From positions 62,001 through 126,000 of the forward strand of contig CALGDM010000028.1 of assembly GCA_937884605.1 (NCBI GenBank): a stretch of 64,000 nucleotides of DNA, written 5' to 3'. The DNA comes from an uncultured Spiribacter sp. (GTDB lineage Bacteria > Pseudomonadota > Gammaproteobacteria > Nitrococcales > Nitrococcaceae). Below are positions 36,207-47,168 of this stretch, piece by piece. The notes below the pieces were generated by a model, which had not been told where the DNA came from, ran no database searches, and saw only the letters and a list, made by a program, of their open reading frames with translations. A program made the translations under genes and the position numbers. How positions within the stretch are numbered: the stretch's first letter is position 1; each line of letters starts with the position of its first letter.

Positions 36207-37442
36207 ATGCCGTCCGCCCTTTCCGCAACACCCGCCGTTCTCACGGTTGAACTCGATCCCGAACAGATCATGCGCCAGCGCCCGCCCGAGCCGCTGAGTC
36301 GCGACAATGCCGAAGTGCTGGCCGCGCCCATTGCCGATGATCTGCGCCGCATTGTCGGCGAGGAGATCGCCGAGTCGGGATTTGTCATGCCGGCGGCGCT
36401 CTACGATCTCACTGAACTGCTGCGGCCGGGTCTGCCCATGGTCGAGGCGCTCCTCGACGTCTATCGCGGGAGCCTGCGCGGCGGCCCCTTCATTCCGCAA
36501 TTGCTCGCCCTCGGGAGTAATGCGGGACGCTTTCCCGAGTCGGCCATCGCACCGTTGCGACGCCCGGGATCGGGGCCGCTTCTGGCGATTCCTTTCGCGC
36601 TGGTGGCGCCGGGCGAACAGCTTGATCCGTTACGCCGAAAACTCGAAAACGTGCTACTGGAAAAAGGCCGCGCGGGACTCGCAACGGATCGCGCTCTGCG
36701 CCAGCTGATGGGCATTGCGCCGATTAATCTCAGTTATGCCACATTCCACGATCTTTCCGCGCTTATGAAAGTGCAGCTCGAGCACGCCCAATTCGGGGAT
36801 CTCTGGCGATTGATCGAGGCCGCCCTTTACCGTCCCGACAGCATCGAGGACTGCCAATTGGAGAGCGGCAATCGATTGTTGGGCACGGGGGGCGATGTGT
36901 GGACACCATGGCTGAGCCTTGATGCCTGGGCAGAACGCCACGAGGCGACCGCCGAGGAGGCGATCCGCGGCTATGGCGAGTGGGTACGCCATCAGCGCCA
37001 GTACCTGTCCGGTCTCGAAAGCCACGGAATTGCCGTGCATGCCGTCGCGCCCACCAAAGGCGTGGAGTCGGAGGATCCCGAGGTTGCCCTGGCGGTGGCC
37101 CAGGCCCATGTCATCGACTCACAGCAACCCTGGTATCGCGAGATCATCACCGAGGATCCAGCCCTGACGCAGGCGGCGCTGGTGACGCTGACCGAGCAGG
37201 CCGACCCGCAGCTGGGCCCCATCGCCTATACGGCGCTGGTGCAGGCGGCGGATGGCCAGCTTCTCAGCCTGGTCCATGACTATCCAATCCAGCCGGCGGG
37301 GATGCAGGCGGTGATTGCGCACTGGCAAGCGCGTGCCGAGGCACTCGGGGCGCAATGGCAGCTGGAGCGGCCGGGGCAGATCGTGGCCGCCGGACATCCG
37401 GCCGGTCTCCAGCCGTGGCTCGATACCCAGGGCAGTGCCTAG
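36207..37442 (+). CDS. Hypothetical protein, family not recognised (411 aa)
   Basis: Long ORF, start MPSALSATPAVLTVELDPEQIM preceded by GGGAGG; coding-like composition; stop overlaps the convergent pdxH stop. Confidence 0.85.
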   Translation: MPSALSATPAVLTVELDPEQIMRQRPPEPLSRDNAEVLAAPIADDLRRIVGEEIAESGFVMPAALYDLTELLRPGLPMVEALLDVYRGSLRGGPFIPQLLALGSNAGRFPESAIAPLRRPGSGPLLAIPFALVAPGEQLDPLRRKLENVLLEKGRAGLATDRALRQLMGIAPINLSYATFHDLSALMKVQLEHAQFGDLWRLIEAALYRPDSIEDCQLESGNRLLGTGGDVWTPWLSLDAWAERHEATAEEAIRGYGEWVRHQRQYLSGLESHGIAVHAVAPTKGVESEDPEVALAVAQAHVIDSQQPWYREIITEDPALTQAALVTLTEQADPQLGPIAYTALVQAADGQLLSLVHDYPIQPAGMQAVIAHWQARAEALGAQWQLERPGQIVAAGHPAGLQPWLDTQGSA

Positions 37443-38029
37443 GGATTGAGCAGGCTCCAGGTCCACTCCTGGTCAGCACCGCGGGTGTAGCGCTCGCGGT
37501 CATGGAGCCGGCCCTCGCGGCCCTGCCAGAACTCGATCATCGCGGGCCGGACGCGATAGCCGGTCCAGTGCGGCGGCCGCGTTACCGGCGCATCGGCAAA
37601 CCGCGCCTCGACCTCGGCGAGTCGTGCCTCAAACTCATCGCGATCGGCGAGCACCTGCGACTGGTGCGAAGCCCAGGCACCCAGCTGGCTCAACCGCGGA
37701 CGGCTGGCGAAATAGGCATCGGCCTCGGCATCGCTCACAAACTCGACACGGCCCTCGATGATGACCTGCCGGGCAAGCGCCGCCCAGAAGAATTTCAAGG
37801 CCACCTGCGGGTTCTCCGCCAGCTGTGTGCCCTTTTTGCTCAGGGTGTTGGTGTAGAACACAAACCCCTCGTGATCAAAATGCTTGAGCAGCACCGTGCG
37901 CACACCCGGCTGACCGTCGGCGCGGGCCGTGGCCAGTGTCATCGCCGTCGGCTCAACCACGTCCGGTGTCTCGCGGGCCGTCTCGAGCCATTCGCCGAAC
38001 CGCTCGATGGCGGTCTCATAGAGTGTCAT
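37439..38029 (-). CDS. pdxH: Pyridoxamine 5'-phosphate oxidase
   Basis: AMTLATARADGQPGVRTVLLKHFDHEGFVFYTNTLSKKGTQLAENP; C-terminal ERYTRGADQEWTWSLLNP. Confidence 0.97.
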   Translation of the reverse strand: MTLYETAIERFGEWLETARETPDVVEPTAMTLATARADGQPGVRTVLLKHFDHEGFVFYTNTLSKKGTQLAENPQVALKFFWAALARQVIIEGRVEFVSDAEADAYFASRPRLSQLGAWASHQSQVLADRDEFEARLAEVEARFADAPVTRPPHWTGYRVRPAMIEFWQGREGRLHDRERYTRGADQEWTWSLLNP

Positions 38030-38046
38030 TGCGTCGTCCTTCCCGA

Positions 38047-39351
38047 TTATTGACCCATGGGCTCAACCGTGACGGTGAGCCCGTCCACCGCCGTTACGCG
38101 AACCCTATCACCGACTTCCAGCGATGGATCACCGACCGCCCGCCAGCGCTCGCCCTCAACACGCACCCGCAGTTGTGGCCGGGTGGCGGTGACCGTGCCC
38201 GTCAGGCCCTGCATATGGGCTCGGCCCGCCACACCGCGTCGGCGGAACGCCCGCAGGGCCAGCCAGGCCGTGCCCATGAAGATGACCAGACTGGCGGCGG
38301 AGACACCGGCGACCAATAGGAGCGAGAGCTCATAGCCCGGCCCCTGCGTATCGAAGAGCAGCACCGACCCCAACCCGAAGGCCAGCACGCCGCCCACGCC
38401 CAGCGCGCCGAACGACGGCACCAGCGCTTCGCCCACCATGAAGGCAGCGCCCAGCAGGATCAGCGCAAGCCCGGCGTAGTTCACCGGCAGAAGCTGGATC
38501 GCGAACAGCCCCAGCAGCAGCGACGTCCCGCCGATCACGCCAGGGACGATGGCGCCGGGGTTGGCCAGTTCAAAGATCAGCCCGTAGAGCCCGACCAGCA
38601 GCAGGATATAGGCCACGTTCGGATGAGTGATCACCGCAAGAAACTCGTCTGACCATTCCGGCAGACGATCCTCGATGCGCCGATCGGCGACGTCGAGGGG
38701 GACGGCATCAACACGGTCCATCAGTTGCTGCCCGTCAACGGCCGTGAGCACGGCGCGGCGGTCGGGTGCGACCTGATTGATGACGTTTTCCTCCAGCGCG
38801 CTGCGGGCTGAAAGGCTGACCGATTCGCGCACCGCCTGCTCGGCCCAGTCGGCATTGCGCCCGCGCAGTTCGGCCAGCGACCGGATATAGGCCACGGCAT
38901 CGTTGATGCGCTTGCGCTCCATGGTGGAGGCGTCGCCTTCGGTGTCATCCCCGTCATCCTCCACGGCTCCGCCGCCCGGCCCCACCCGCACCGGCGTCGC
39001 GGCCCCAAGATTGGTCCCCGGCGCCATTGCCGCCCAGTGCGTCGCGTAGAGGATATACGTGCCGGCGCTGGCGGCGCGGGCCCCCGAGGGCGCGACATAG
39101 CCGAGGACCGGCACCGGCGAGTCAAGAATGGACTGGACGATGTCGCGCATGGCCGAGTCGAGGCCGCCCGGCGTATCAATGCTCAGCAGGACGGCGGTGG
39201 CCGAGGCCTCACGGGCGTCCTCGAGGCCGTCAGCGACATACTGTGCCGTCGCCGGCCCGATGCTGCCATTAATACTGAGCCGGTGGACGGACTCCCCGGC
39301 CGCCGAGCCGGCAAGCGCAAGCAACAGGGCGATCAACAGAGCACGCATCAT
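38047..39351 (-). CDS. nfeD: NfeD-like ClpP-class membrane serine protease
   Basis: INGSIGPATAQYVADGLEDAREASATAVLLSIDTPGGLDSAMRDIVQSILDSPVPVLGYVAPSGARAASAGTYI; C-terminal TM and OB-fold NfeD domain. Confidence 0.9.
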   Translation of the reverse strand: MMRALLIALLLALAGSAAGESVHRLSINGSIGPATAQYVADGLEDAREASATAVLLSIDTPGGLDSAMRDIVQSILDSPVPVLGYVAPSGARAASAGTYILYATHWAAMAPGTNLGAATPVRVGPGGGAVEDDGDDTEGDASTMERKRINDAVAYIRSLAELRGRNADWAEQAVRESVSLSARSALEENVINQVAPDRRAVLTAVDGQQLMDRVDAVPLDVADRRIEDRLPEWSDEFLAVITHPNVAYILLLVGLYGLIFELANPGAIVPGVIGGTSLLLGLFAIQLLPVNYAGLALILLGAAFMVGEALVPSFGALGVGGVLAFGLGSVLLFDTQGPGYELSLLLVAGVSAASLVIFMGTAWLALRAFRRRGVAGRAHMQGLTGTVTATRPQLRVRVEGERWRAVGDPSLEVGDRVRVTAVDGLTVTVEPMGQ

Positions 39352-39390
39352 GCATTGTCAGAACGCATGACGCGCGCCCCGGTTCCCGGG

Positions 39391-40062
<672 letters not shown>

Positions 40063-41217
40063 TTATTGTTGATTCACGCTGATCGAGCGAAGCTGGCCCC
40101 GGCGATCCAGCAGGAGGATACGCTCGCCGTCCACCCGCGGCGCCGCCGAAACCCGGGCATTGTCGACGGCATAGCGGGCCTCGAGGGCGCCGTCCCGCAG
40201 CCCGATCCAGTTCAGGTAACCGTCACTGCCGGCCACGATCAGCCCGTCACGATAGCGCCGCGGTGCGGTCAGCGACAGCCCCTCGAGCGCGTCAAGGCGC
40301 CACACCGAGGCGCCGTTGCGGCGGTCGAAGGCCCACAGGCGCCCGCGTTCGTCGGTCACATAGACATTGCTGTCGTCGACACTGATGCCGCCCAGCACCG
40401 AGACGTCCCGCGTCCAGGCGATCTGCCCGCTGGAAAGCGCAATGCCGGCCACCCGGCCCTGATAGGTCCCGGCGAATACGTCACCGCCGGCCACTGCCGG
40501 GTCGGCATCCAGGTCGACCATACGCTCGAGATCGCTGCGCCCGTCGGGCACGGCGACGCTGGCCTCCCAGGCGACATCGCCGTTGCCCAGATCGAGCGCC
40601 CCGAGGCGGCCGTTGTCAAAGCCGACGATGACGCCGCCATTCACCAGGACCGGCGAGGCATGCCCGCGCAGACTCAGGGCCGGGACGCCGCTGCGGTACA
40701 ACCAGCGCTGCTCACCGCTATCCGCCTCGAGTGCAAACACGCCGCCATCGCCGGTGCGCACGACGACGCTGCCCTGCCCCACTGCCGGTGGCGCGAGCAC
40801 CTCGCTGCTCACCCGCTGCCGCCACTGCACGTCGCCGCTGTCGGGATCCAGCAGGATGACCTCGGCATCGGCCGTGCCCACCGCGACGCCGGACTCACCG
40901 ATGCCAACAGCGCCCGTGATGGTGACATCGAGGTCCTGACGCCAGAGCCTTTCGCCACTCTCCGCGTTAAAGGCCGCCACGGTGCCGTTGGCGGCGGCGG
41001 CAAAGGCCCGCTCGCCCATCAGCGCCGGCTCGATCCGATACCCCGGTGGTGTGTCGGCGCCCAGAGAGACCGACCAGTGCTCGGTGACCGCTGGCTCAGC
41101 CGGCGGCGTCTCGAGTGCCGGCGGATCCTCCGCCTTGATGAGCGATGGTCCGCCGCAGCCCGCCAGCATACCGGCGAGCGTCAGCCCAATGGTGATCCTG
41201 AGGGTAGCGGTCTTCAT
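40063..41217 (-). CDS. bamB: Outer membrane assembly lipoprotein BamB
   Basis: Lipobox LAGMLAGCG; PQQ-like beta-propeller repeats; next to yfgM/hisS. Confidence 0.95.
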   Translation of the reverse strand: MKTATLRITIGLTLAGMLAGCGGPSLIKAEDPPALETPPAEPAVTEHWSVSLGADTPPGYRIEPALMGERAFAAAANGTVAAFNAESGERLWRQDLDVTITGAVGIGESGVAVGTADAEVILLDPDSGDVQWRQRVSSEVLAPPAVGQGSVVVRTGDGGVFALEADSGEQRWLYRSGVPALSLRGHASPVLVNGGVIVGFDNGRLGALDLGNGDVAWEASVAVPDGRSDLERMVDLDADPAVAGGDVFAGTYQGRVAGIALSSGQIAWTRDVSVLGGISVDDSNVYVTDERGRLWAFDRRNGASVWRLDALEGLSLTAPRRYRDGLIVAGSDGYLNWIGLRDGALEARYAVDNARVSAAPRVDGERILLLDRRGQLRSISVNQQ

Positions 41218-41843
41218 GATGCCGGGGCCCCGCCCAGATCGAAGAGCTTGATCTCCACCAGCGAGCGGCGTTGTCCGGATATTGCCTGCAGTGCCTGCTG
41301 GTAGGCATCGATGGCGGCCTCGGTATTGCCCTGCGCAACCTGCAGATCACCCTGCAGTTCGAGGAACCGACCGCGCAGCGCGCCGTCAGGCAGTGGCTCG
41401 AGCACCGCCAGCGCCGCACTGCGGTCGCCTTCAACGCGCAGCGCTTCGGCCTGGCGCATGCGCGCGACCACTGCCAGCGGGCTATCGGCCTGCTCCGCGG
41501 TCACCCAACCCAGGGCATCAGCGGCGCTGCCCGGGTTGTCCGCGTCGAGTTCTGCGGTCGCCACGGCAAAGGTCGCCATCGCCACATAGGGACTGTCCGC
41601 GTGGGCCTCGCGCAGTGAGCGCAACCGATTGCCCGCCGCCTCGCGATCATCATTGTTGAGCGACTGCAGGATCGCGGCGTAGTCCGCCGAGGCTTCTGCC
41701 GCCTGCCGCTCCTGCCAGGCCGTCCACTGCTGCCAGCCCAGCACCGCGGCCAGCACCGCAATGGCGGCGATGATCACCAGGCGCCCATAGCGGTGCCACC
41801 AGTCGCGGATTGCCTCGAGTTGTTCTTCGTCGTCGTATGCCAC
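41214..41843 (-). CDS. yfgM: YfgM-like tetratricopeptide protein
   Basis: MAYDDEEQLEAIRDWWHRYGRLVIIAAIAVLAAVLGWQQW; between hisS and bamB. Confidence 0.93.
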   Translation of the reverse strand: MAYDDEEQLEAIRDWWHRYGRLVIIAAIAVLAAVLGWQQWTAWQERQAAEASADYAAILQSLNNDDREAAGNRLRSLREAHADSPYVAMATFAVATAELDADNPGSAADALGWVTAEQADSPLAVVARMRQAEALRVEGDRSAALAVLEPLPDGALRGRFLELQGDLQVAQGNTEAAIDAYQQALQAISGQRRSLVEIKLFDLGGAPAS

Positions 41844-41860
41844 GGCTTTCCAATATCCTT

Positions 41861-43138
41861 TCAGTGGGTCTGCAGCGCGGAGAGTATCTCCGGGAGCTGT
41901 CCGATGGCCACCGTGATCTGATCGAGATCGTCACGCAGATACTTCACGGTGAGGGTGTCGGCGGCGGCTTCCTCGGCACCGCGGATCAGCGCCACCGCTG
42001 CGCCGCTGCGATCCGCACGGCGCAGCTGGCTTTTCATGGATCCCCCGCCCAGCGGCATCTCCAGATGCAGCCATGGGAGCTCGTCGCGGAGGCGCTCGGC
42101 GAGCGCCAGGGTATCGACCTGCAGGTCGGGGGCGCCCACCACCAGCGCGGCATGGGGCGTCGGCGCCGGCGGCGCCGTGCCAGCCGCCTCGACCAGCGAA
42201 ACCAGCCGTTCGAGGCCGGCCGCGAAGCCGATGGCGGGCGTCGGCCGGCCGCCGATCATCTCCACCAGCACATCATAGCGTCCGCCAGCCAGCACCGTGC
42301 CCTGAGCCCCCAGATCGGCGCTGATCCACTCAAACACCGTCCCGCCATAGTAATCGAGCCCGCGCACGAGCCGTGAATTGACCTGATACGGTTGCCCGGC
42401 CTGATCGAGCATGCGGCACAGGGTATCGAAATGCGCCCGAGACTCGTCATCCAGATAGTCGGTCAAGTCCGGTGCCGTGGCGATGACCGGCGCCATGGCG
42501 GGGTTCTTGCTGTCGAGCACTCGCAGCGGGTTGCTGTGAAGACGCCGCCGGGCGTCGTCATCGAGGGCATCGGCATGGGCCTCGAAATGCTCGATCAGCG
42601 CCGCCCGATAGCGTCCCCGGTCTGCGGATGTGCCGAGGCTGTTGAGCTCGAGGCGCAGGTCGCTGATGCCCAGTGCGCGCAGGATGCGCCCCGACAGCAG
42701 GATCAGTTCGGCATCAATGTCGGGGCCCGGCACGCCGAACGCTTCCGCGCCCACCTGATGAAACTGGCGATAACGCCCTTTCTGCGGACGCTCATGGCGA
42801 AACATCGGCCCGCTGTACCAGAGCCGCGGCTGGGCGTTATGCAGCAGCCCGCGCTGCAGCGCCGCACGGACACAGCCGGCAGTGCCCTCGGGCCGCAGGG
42901 TCAGGCTGTCGCCATTGCGGTCGGTGAAGGTGTACATCTCTTTTTCGACGATGTCGGTCACCTCACCGATGGCGCGCGAAAAAAGCTCGGTTTTCTCGAC
43001 AATGGGCAGGCGAATCCCCGCGTAGCCATAACGCTCGAGCTCGCGGCGGAATGTCGCCTCGACGAATTGCCAGGCCGGCCCTTCCGCCGGCAGCACGTCG
43101 CCAAAACCACGAACGTTCTGGATGGCCTTACTCACCAT
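41861..43138 (-). CDS. hisS: Histidine--tRNA ligase
   Basis: [45 protein letters not shown]. Confidence 0.98.
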   Translation of the reverse strand: MVSKAIQNVRGFGDVLPAEGPAWQFVEATFRRELERYGYAGIRLPIVEKTELFSRAIGEVTDIVEKEMYTFTDRNGDSLTLRPEGTAGCVRAALQRGLLHNAQPRLWYSGPMFRHERPQKGRYRQFHQVGAEAFGVPGPDIDAELILLSGRILRALGISDLRLELNSLGTSADRGRYRAALIEHFEAHADALDDDARRRLHSNPLRVLDSKNPAMAPVIATAPDLTDYLDDESRAHFDTLCRMLDQAGQPYQVNSRLVRGLDYYGGTVFEWISADLGAQGTVLAGGRYDVLVEMIGGRPTPAIGFAAGLERLVSLVEAAGTAPPAPTPHAALVVGAPDLQVDTLALAERLRDELPWLHLEMPLGGGSMKSQLRRADRSGAAVALIRGAEEAAADTLTVKYLRDDLDQITVAIGQLPEILSALQTH

Positions 43139-44111
43139 TGCCCCCCACGGTCAGGCGGGCCACGCTACCCCGCGCGTACTCGGCCAGATTCACGGGCTCT
43201 CCCTCGTATTCGATCTCAACATTGGTGACATCCCCCACGACGATGTCGAACGGCGCCTCGCCATCGAGCCGCTCGTCCCCGGACTCGGCGATACCGAACA
43301 AAAGCCGTTCGCCACTGGCATCGGTCACCTCCATCCACGACTCGCCACTAAAGCGCAGAACCAGCGCCGCTGACTCGTTCTCTCCTGCCCCATCGGGCTC
43401 GGTGGGCTCGCGACTGGCGTCGCTCTCCCCGGACTCACCCATGACCGCATCCGCAATCGCCTGGCGGTCGAGTTCGGGTTCCATTGAGGAGTCATCGGGT
43501 TGAGTGATCGGCTCGGGTTCCGGCTCGGGTTCCGGCTCGGGCTCCGGCTCGGCCTCCGGCTCGGGTTCGGTCGGCGCTGCGGATGACTCGGCCGTGTCCG
43601 CACTCAGTGTCTCGGCGGGGGCGTCATCCTCAGCGGTGGGCGTGGCCGGAAACGGCAGGTTCAATTCCGAGCGTGACAACCACCAGCCGCCGGCGACCAC
43701 GCCACCAATGATCAGTGCCAGGCCCAGGGCCACCCCGATCACCCCAGTGCCGCGGCGCGCTGCCGACCGGGCCCGCCGCTTGCGGGTCTCCTCACCGACG
43801 TGGGGGTTCAGTGCCTGGCGCTCGCCGCCGCCCCGGGCATCGGCGAGCTGCCGGATCAGCGGCTCGGGATCGAGGCCGAGGAGCTGCGCGTAGCTGCGCA
43901 CATAGCCCCGGACGTACGCGAGCGGCGGCAGGTTGTCGACATCGTCTGCCTCGAGCGCCTCGATGGTGCGGCGATTGAGGTGCAGCCCATCCGCCACCCC
44001 GGCGGTGTCCTTGTCCTGGCGCAGGCGCTCATCGCGCAGCGCGCGGCCCGGACCGGTCCGGGACCGCTCGGTTCGGGTTGTCTCACCCGATTCATCGTTA
44101 TGCGTCATCAA
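43128..44111 (-). CDS. rodZ: RodZ-like cytoskeletal/helix-turn-helix protein
   Basis: N-terminal HTH ([33 protein letters not shown]), single TM, P/E-rich linker, C-terminal DUF4115-like domain. Confidence 0.9.
   Translation of the reverse strand: MMTHNDESGETTRTERSRTGPGRALRDERLRQDKDTAGVADGLHLNRRTIEALEADDVDNLPPLAYVRGYVRSYAQLLGLDPEPLIRQLADARGGGERQALNPHVGEETRKRRARSAARRGTGVIGVALGLALIIGGVVAGGWWLSRSELNLPFPATPTAEDDAPAETLSADTAESSAAPTEPEPEAEPEPEPEPEPEPEPITQPDDSSMEPELDRQAIADAVMGESGESDASREPTEPDGAGENESAALVLRFSGESWMEVTDASGERLLFGIAESGDERLDGEAPFDIVVGDVTNVEIEYEGEPVNLAEYARGSVARLTVGGNGE
43508..43573. repeat. Short tandem repeat encoding the (PE)n linker of RodZ
   Basis: Reiterated GGCTCGGGTTCC-type 12-mers; encodes [21 protein letters not shown] on the minus strand. 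Confidence 0.8.
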
Positions 44112-44115
44112 CCCG

Positions 44116-44865
44116 TTACTCCGTCAGTCGTGCGGCCTGCTCGGACGCAGGAAACTGGTCCCTGAGCCTCGCCGTCAGCTTCCTCTGACGCACCGCCTGA
44201 TCACCGGCTCTGGCAATCCTGATCCCCAGCCAGAGCCCCGCAGGATTGTCTTCTACCGCCGCAGTGTAGCGTGAATACCATGCACCTGCGGCATTGACCT
44301 CGTCACGGGCAAGACTCCACTCGGCCAGCCCCCGCAGGGCCGGCGCATAATCGGGCTCGATGCGCAGGGCGCGGCGCCAGTAGCGGTCGGCGCGCGGCGC
44401 CAGTCCGGCGGATTCGTCCCGGGTCAGGCAGTGCGCGGCATTGCTGAGCGCCATTGCACGACCATCGTAGCGGCGCAGCGCGGCGGCTTGCTCCCAGTGC
44501 TCGATGGCGGCCACGGTCTGCCCCGCGCGGCAAAGAAAACCCGCGTAGTTATTCAGTGCCGGCCCGCTTCGCCCACTGAGCGACAACGCTCGGCGATAAT
44601 GGCGTTCAGCCCGAACGGGATCCGCCAGCCGATCCTGGATCTCGGCGGCCACCAGATGGGCGTCCACCAGGGTGTCGTCCTGGGACAACGCCTGCCGGAC
44701 CTTGGCGAGAGCGGTGTCAAGCGCGCCGTTGCTCAGGTGGTAGCTGGCGATTTCGGTGTTGGCGCTGGCAGCCATCGATGCCTGCTCGCGGGTGGCCGGC
44801 CCGGTCTGCTGAGTCGTGCATCCGACAACCGTCAGCATGAGCAGGACCGCCGCCAGACTGCGCAT
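44116..44865 (-). CDS. pilW: Type IV pilus biogenesis/stability protein PilF/PilW (TPR lipoprotein)
   Basis: Lipobox LMLTVVGCT; TPR repeats; between rlmN and rodZ. Confidence 0.85.
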   Translation of the reverse strand: MRSLAAVLLMLTVVGCTTQQTGPATREQASMAASANTEIASYHLSNGALDTALAKVRQALSQDDTLVDAHLVAAEIQDRLADPVRAERHYRRALSLSGRSGPALNNYAGFLCRAGQTVAAIEHWEQAAALRRYDGRAMALSNAAHCLTRDESAGLAPRADRYWRRALRIEPDYAPALRGLAEWSLARDEVNAAGAWYSRYTAAVEDNPAGLWLGIRIARAGDQAVRQRKLTARLRDQFPASEQAARLTE

Positions 44866-46001
44866 CAGGCGTTGGCCGATGCCGATCCGCGCTTGCCCTG
44901 GTTGCGGCGGTTGATCACCTGCCCCACCAGCTGGCCGCAGGCGCCGTCGATGTCCTGCCCTCGGGTGCGCCGGGTGGTGGTGATAAACCCCGCGTTCTGG
45001 AGAATCTCCGAGAATCGCTGGATCCGCGCCCGCGGCGAGGCCTCGTAGCGCGTGCCGGGGAAGGGATTGAACGGAATCAGGTTGATCTTGGACGGGATAT
45101 GCCGGAGCAGCCGCGCGAGCTCGCGAGCCTGTGCATCGCTGTCATTGACGCCATCGAGCATCACGTACTCCCAGTAAATGCAGTGATGCGGCGTATTACC
45201 CAGATAATGCTCGCAGGCCGGGAGCAGCTCGCGCAGCGGATACTTGCGATTGATCGGCACGATCTCGTCACGCAGCGCGTCATTCGGGGCGTGCAGCGAG
45301 ACCGCCAGACTGATGTTACTCACGTCCGCCAGCCGATAGAGTGCCGGCACCAACCCCACGGTCGAGAGCGTGACCCGTCGCCGGGAAAGTCCCCAGGCAT
45401 AGGGGTCGACCATGAGGTTGGTGGCCGCGATGACATTGCGGAAGTTGGCGAGCGGCTCGCCCATGCCCATCATCACCACGTTGGTGACCCGCCGGCCGCG
45501 TCCCTCGTCCTCGAGGGCCTGGGTGGCATAGTGGAGCTGGCCGATGATTTCCGCTGCGGAGAGATTGCGGTTGAAGCCCTGCTTGCCCGTGGAGCAGAAC
45601 CCGCAGTCGAGGGCGCAACCCACCTGCGAGGACACGCACAGCGTGCCGCGTCCCCGCTCGGGGATGTAGACCGTCTCCACCGCCTGGCCGCTTTCGAGCG
45701 CCAGCAGCCATTTCCGCGTGCCGTCTTCTGACTCGCGATCGAAGATGGCCCGGGGGACCTGCAGCTCGGCCACATCGACGAGCTTGCGCCGAAACCCCTT
45801 GGCCAGATCGGTCATCGCATCAAAGTCGAATACCCGGCGCTGATGCAGCCATTGCCGCAGCTGCTTGCCACGGAATGGCTTTTCGTCGAGTTCACGCAGC
45901 AGCCCGTCCAGCCCGGCCGCATCCAGGCCGAGCAGGTTGAGCCGTCCGGACTCGGTACGGGGCTGACCGTCAGCCGCGGCTGTGGAGGTCATCTTCACCA
46001 A
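44865..46001 (-). CDS. rlmN: 23S rRNA (adenine(2503)-C2)-methyltransferase RlmN
   Basis: [19 protein letters not shown] radical SAM CX3CX2[22 protein letters not shown]; start may be the internal ATG at 45992. Confidence 0.97.
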   Translation of the reverse strand: MVKMTSTAAADGQPRTESGRLNLLGLDAAGLDGLLRELDEKPFRGKQLRQWLHQRRVFDFDAMTDLAKGFRRKLVDVAELQVPRAIFDRESEDGTRKWLLALESGQAVETVYIPERGRGTLCVSSQVGCALDCGFCSTGKQGFNRNLSAAEIIGQLHYATQALEDEGRGRRVTNVVMMGMGEPLANFRNVIAATNLMVDPYAWGLSRRRVTLSTVGLVPALYRLADVSNISLAVSLHAPNDALRDEIVPINRKYPLRELLPACEHYLGNTPHHCIYWEYVMLDGVNDSDAQARELARLLRHIPSKINLIPFNPFPGTRYEASPRARIQRFSEILQNAGFITTTRRTRGQDIDGACGQLVGQVINRRNQGKRGSASANA

Positions 46002-46398
46002 AGAAGAAGGCGATCTCTTCGCGCGCCGTCTCGGGCGAGTCAGAGCCGTGGGCGGCGTTCGCGTCGACGGTTTCGGCCAGATCGTGGCGAATCGTTCCGG
46101 CAGCGGCCTCGGCCGGGTTGGTGGCGCCCATCACCTCGCGGTTCTTGCGGATGGCGTCGTGGCCCTCGAGCACCTGGACCATCACCGGGCCTGACGTCAT
46201 GAAGTTGACCAGAGCGGTAAAGAACGGGCGCTCGCGATGCACCGCGTAGAAGGACTCGGCCTGGGCCTGGGTGAGATGCGTCATGCGCGCGGCGATGATC
46301 TGCAGACCGGCCATTTCGAAGCGACGATAGATCTCGCCGATATTGTTGTGGGCGACGGCATCCGGCTTGACGATGGAGAGGGTGCGTTCAACGGCCAT
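45970..46398 (-). CDS. ndk: Nucleoside diphosphate kinase
   Basis: [54 protein letters not shown]. Confidence 0.98.
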   Translation of the reverse strand: MAVERTLSIVKPDAVAHNNIGEIYRRFEMAGLQIIAARMTHLTQAQAESFYAVHRERPFFTALVNFMTSGPVMVQVLEGHDAIRKNREVMGATNPAEAAAGTIRHDLAETVDANAAHGSDSPETAREEIAFFFGEDDLHSRG

Positions 46399-46467
46399 GC
46401 AATGGGCTCCTGTGCGTGTTGATAAAGACGAGCCGGGCAGTCTACCCAGCGGCTCGCTCAGCGACAA

Positions 46468-46794
46468 TCACTCGACGGCAAAGCTCTCGCCGCAGCCGCA
46501 GGCCGCCGAGACGTTGGGGTTGCGAAAGCTGAACCGCTCGTTGAGGCCTTCACGCACAAAGTCGACCTCCATGCCCTCGAGAAACGGCAGGCTCTTGCGG
46601 TCAATGACCACCGAGACGCCATGCTGCTCGACCACCAGATCATTATCGCCCGGCGCCTCGGCGTAATCGACGGTATACATGAACCCCGAGCAGCCCGAGG
46701 TGCGCACGCCCAGACGCAGTCCCATGCCTTTTTCGTGGCGAACCAGCGAATCCCGGATATGGTTCGCCGCCCGTTCGGTCAGTTCAATGCTCAT
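46468..46794 (-). CDS. iscA: Iron-sulfur cluster assembly protein IscA
   Basis: MSIELTERAANHIRDSL; VRTSGCSGFMYTVDYA; AACGCGESF (three conserved Cys retained). Confidence 0.92.
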   Translation of the reverse strand: MSIELTERAANHIRDSLVRHEKGMGLRLGVRTSGCSGFMYTVDYAEAPGDNDLVVEQHGVSVVIDRKSLPFLEGMEVDFVREGLNERFSFRNPNVSAACGCGESFAVE

Positions 46795-47164
46795 CGCTTG
46801 CTCCATTTGCCTCATGCGGCCACGCAGTCAACGCCGACCGCATGGCGTCTTCAATAGTCAGCGCCCCGGTGCGCGCTTCGTCCGCCAGGCCAGTGGTCTC
46901 GGCGAGCCAGCGGCCGGTCACCGTTCGCGCCACCGCCGGTGTCCGGCCCTCAAGCCAGCCGGCGAGCCAGCCTGCCGCGCCGATGATATCGGCATCGCCG
47001 AATACCTCGAAGCGGGCCTCGCGGATGACCCTCGAATCGCCGCAAAGCCAGCAGTCCACCCGGCAGCCCTCATCGATTCGGCCGGCGGTGCCATGCTGCC
47101 AGCGGCTGCGCTCGCGTGGCGCGCCCAGCCTTGCGTCATTCCACGATCCCCGATCCGCGGGCAT
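46784..47164 (-). CDS. IscU/NifU_N-like scaffold protein lacking the canonical ligand cysteines
   Basis: VIREARFEVFGDADIIGAAGWLAGWLEGR...ARTGALTIEDAMRSALTAW aligns by eye with IscU IIEDARFKTYGCGSAIASSSLVTEWVKGK...IHCSILAEDAIKAAIADY; lies between iscS and iscA; start uncertain. Confidence 0.75.
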   Translation of the reverse strand: MPADRGSWNDARLGAPRERSRWQHGTAGRIDEGCRVDCWLCGDSRVIREARFEVFGDADIIGAAGWLAGWLEGRTPAVARTVTGRWLAETTGLADEARTGALTIEDAMRSALTAWPHEANGASDEH

Positions 47165-47168
47165 GGAT

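Noticed and set aside
46986-47100. GCRVDCWLC in the IscU-like protein as a radical-SAM CX3CX2C motif
   Set aside because: The spacing matches, but the surrounding fold aligns with IscU and there are no other SAM features; treated as chance.
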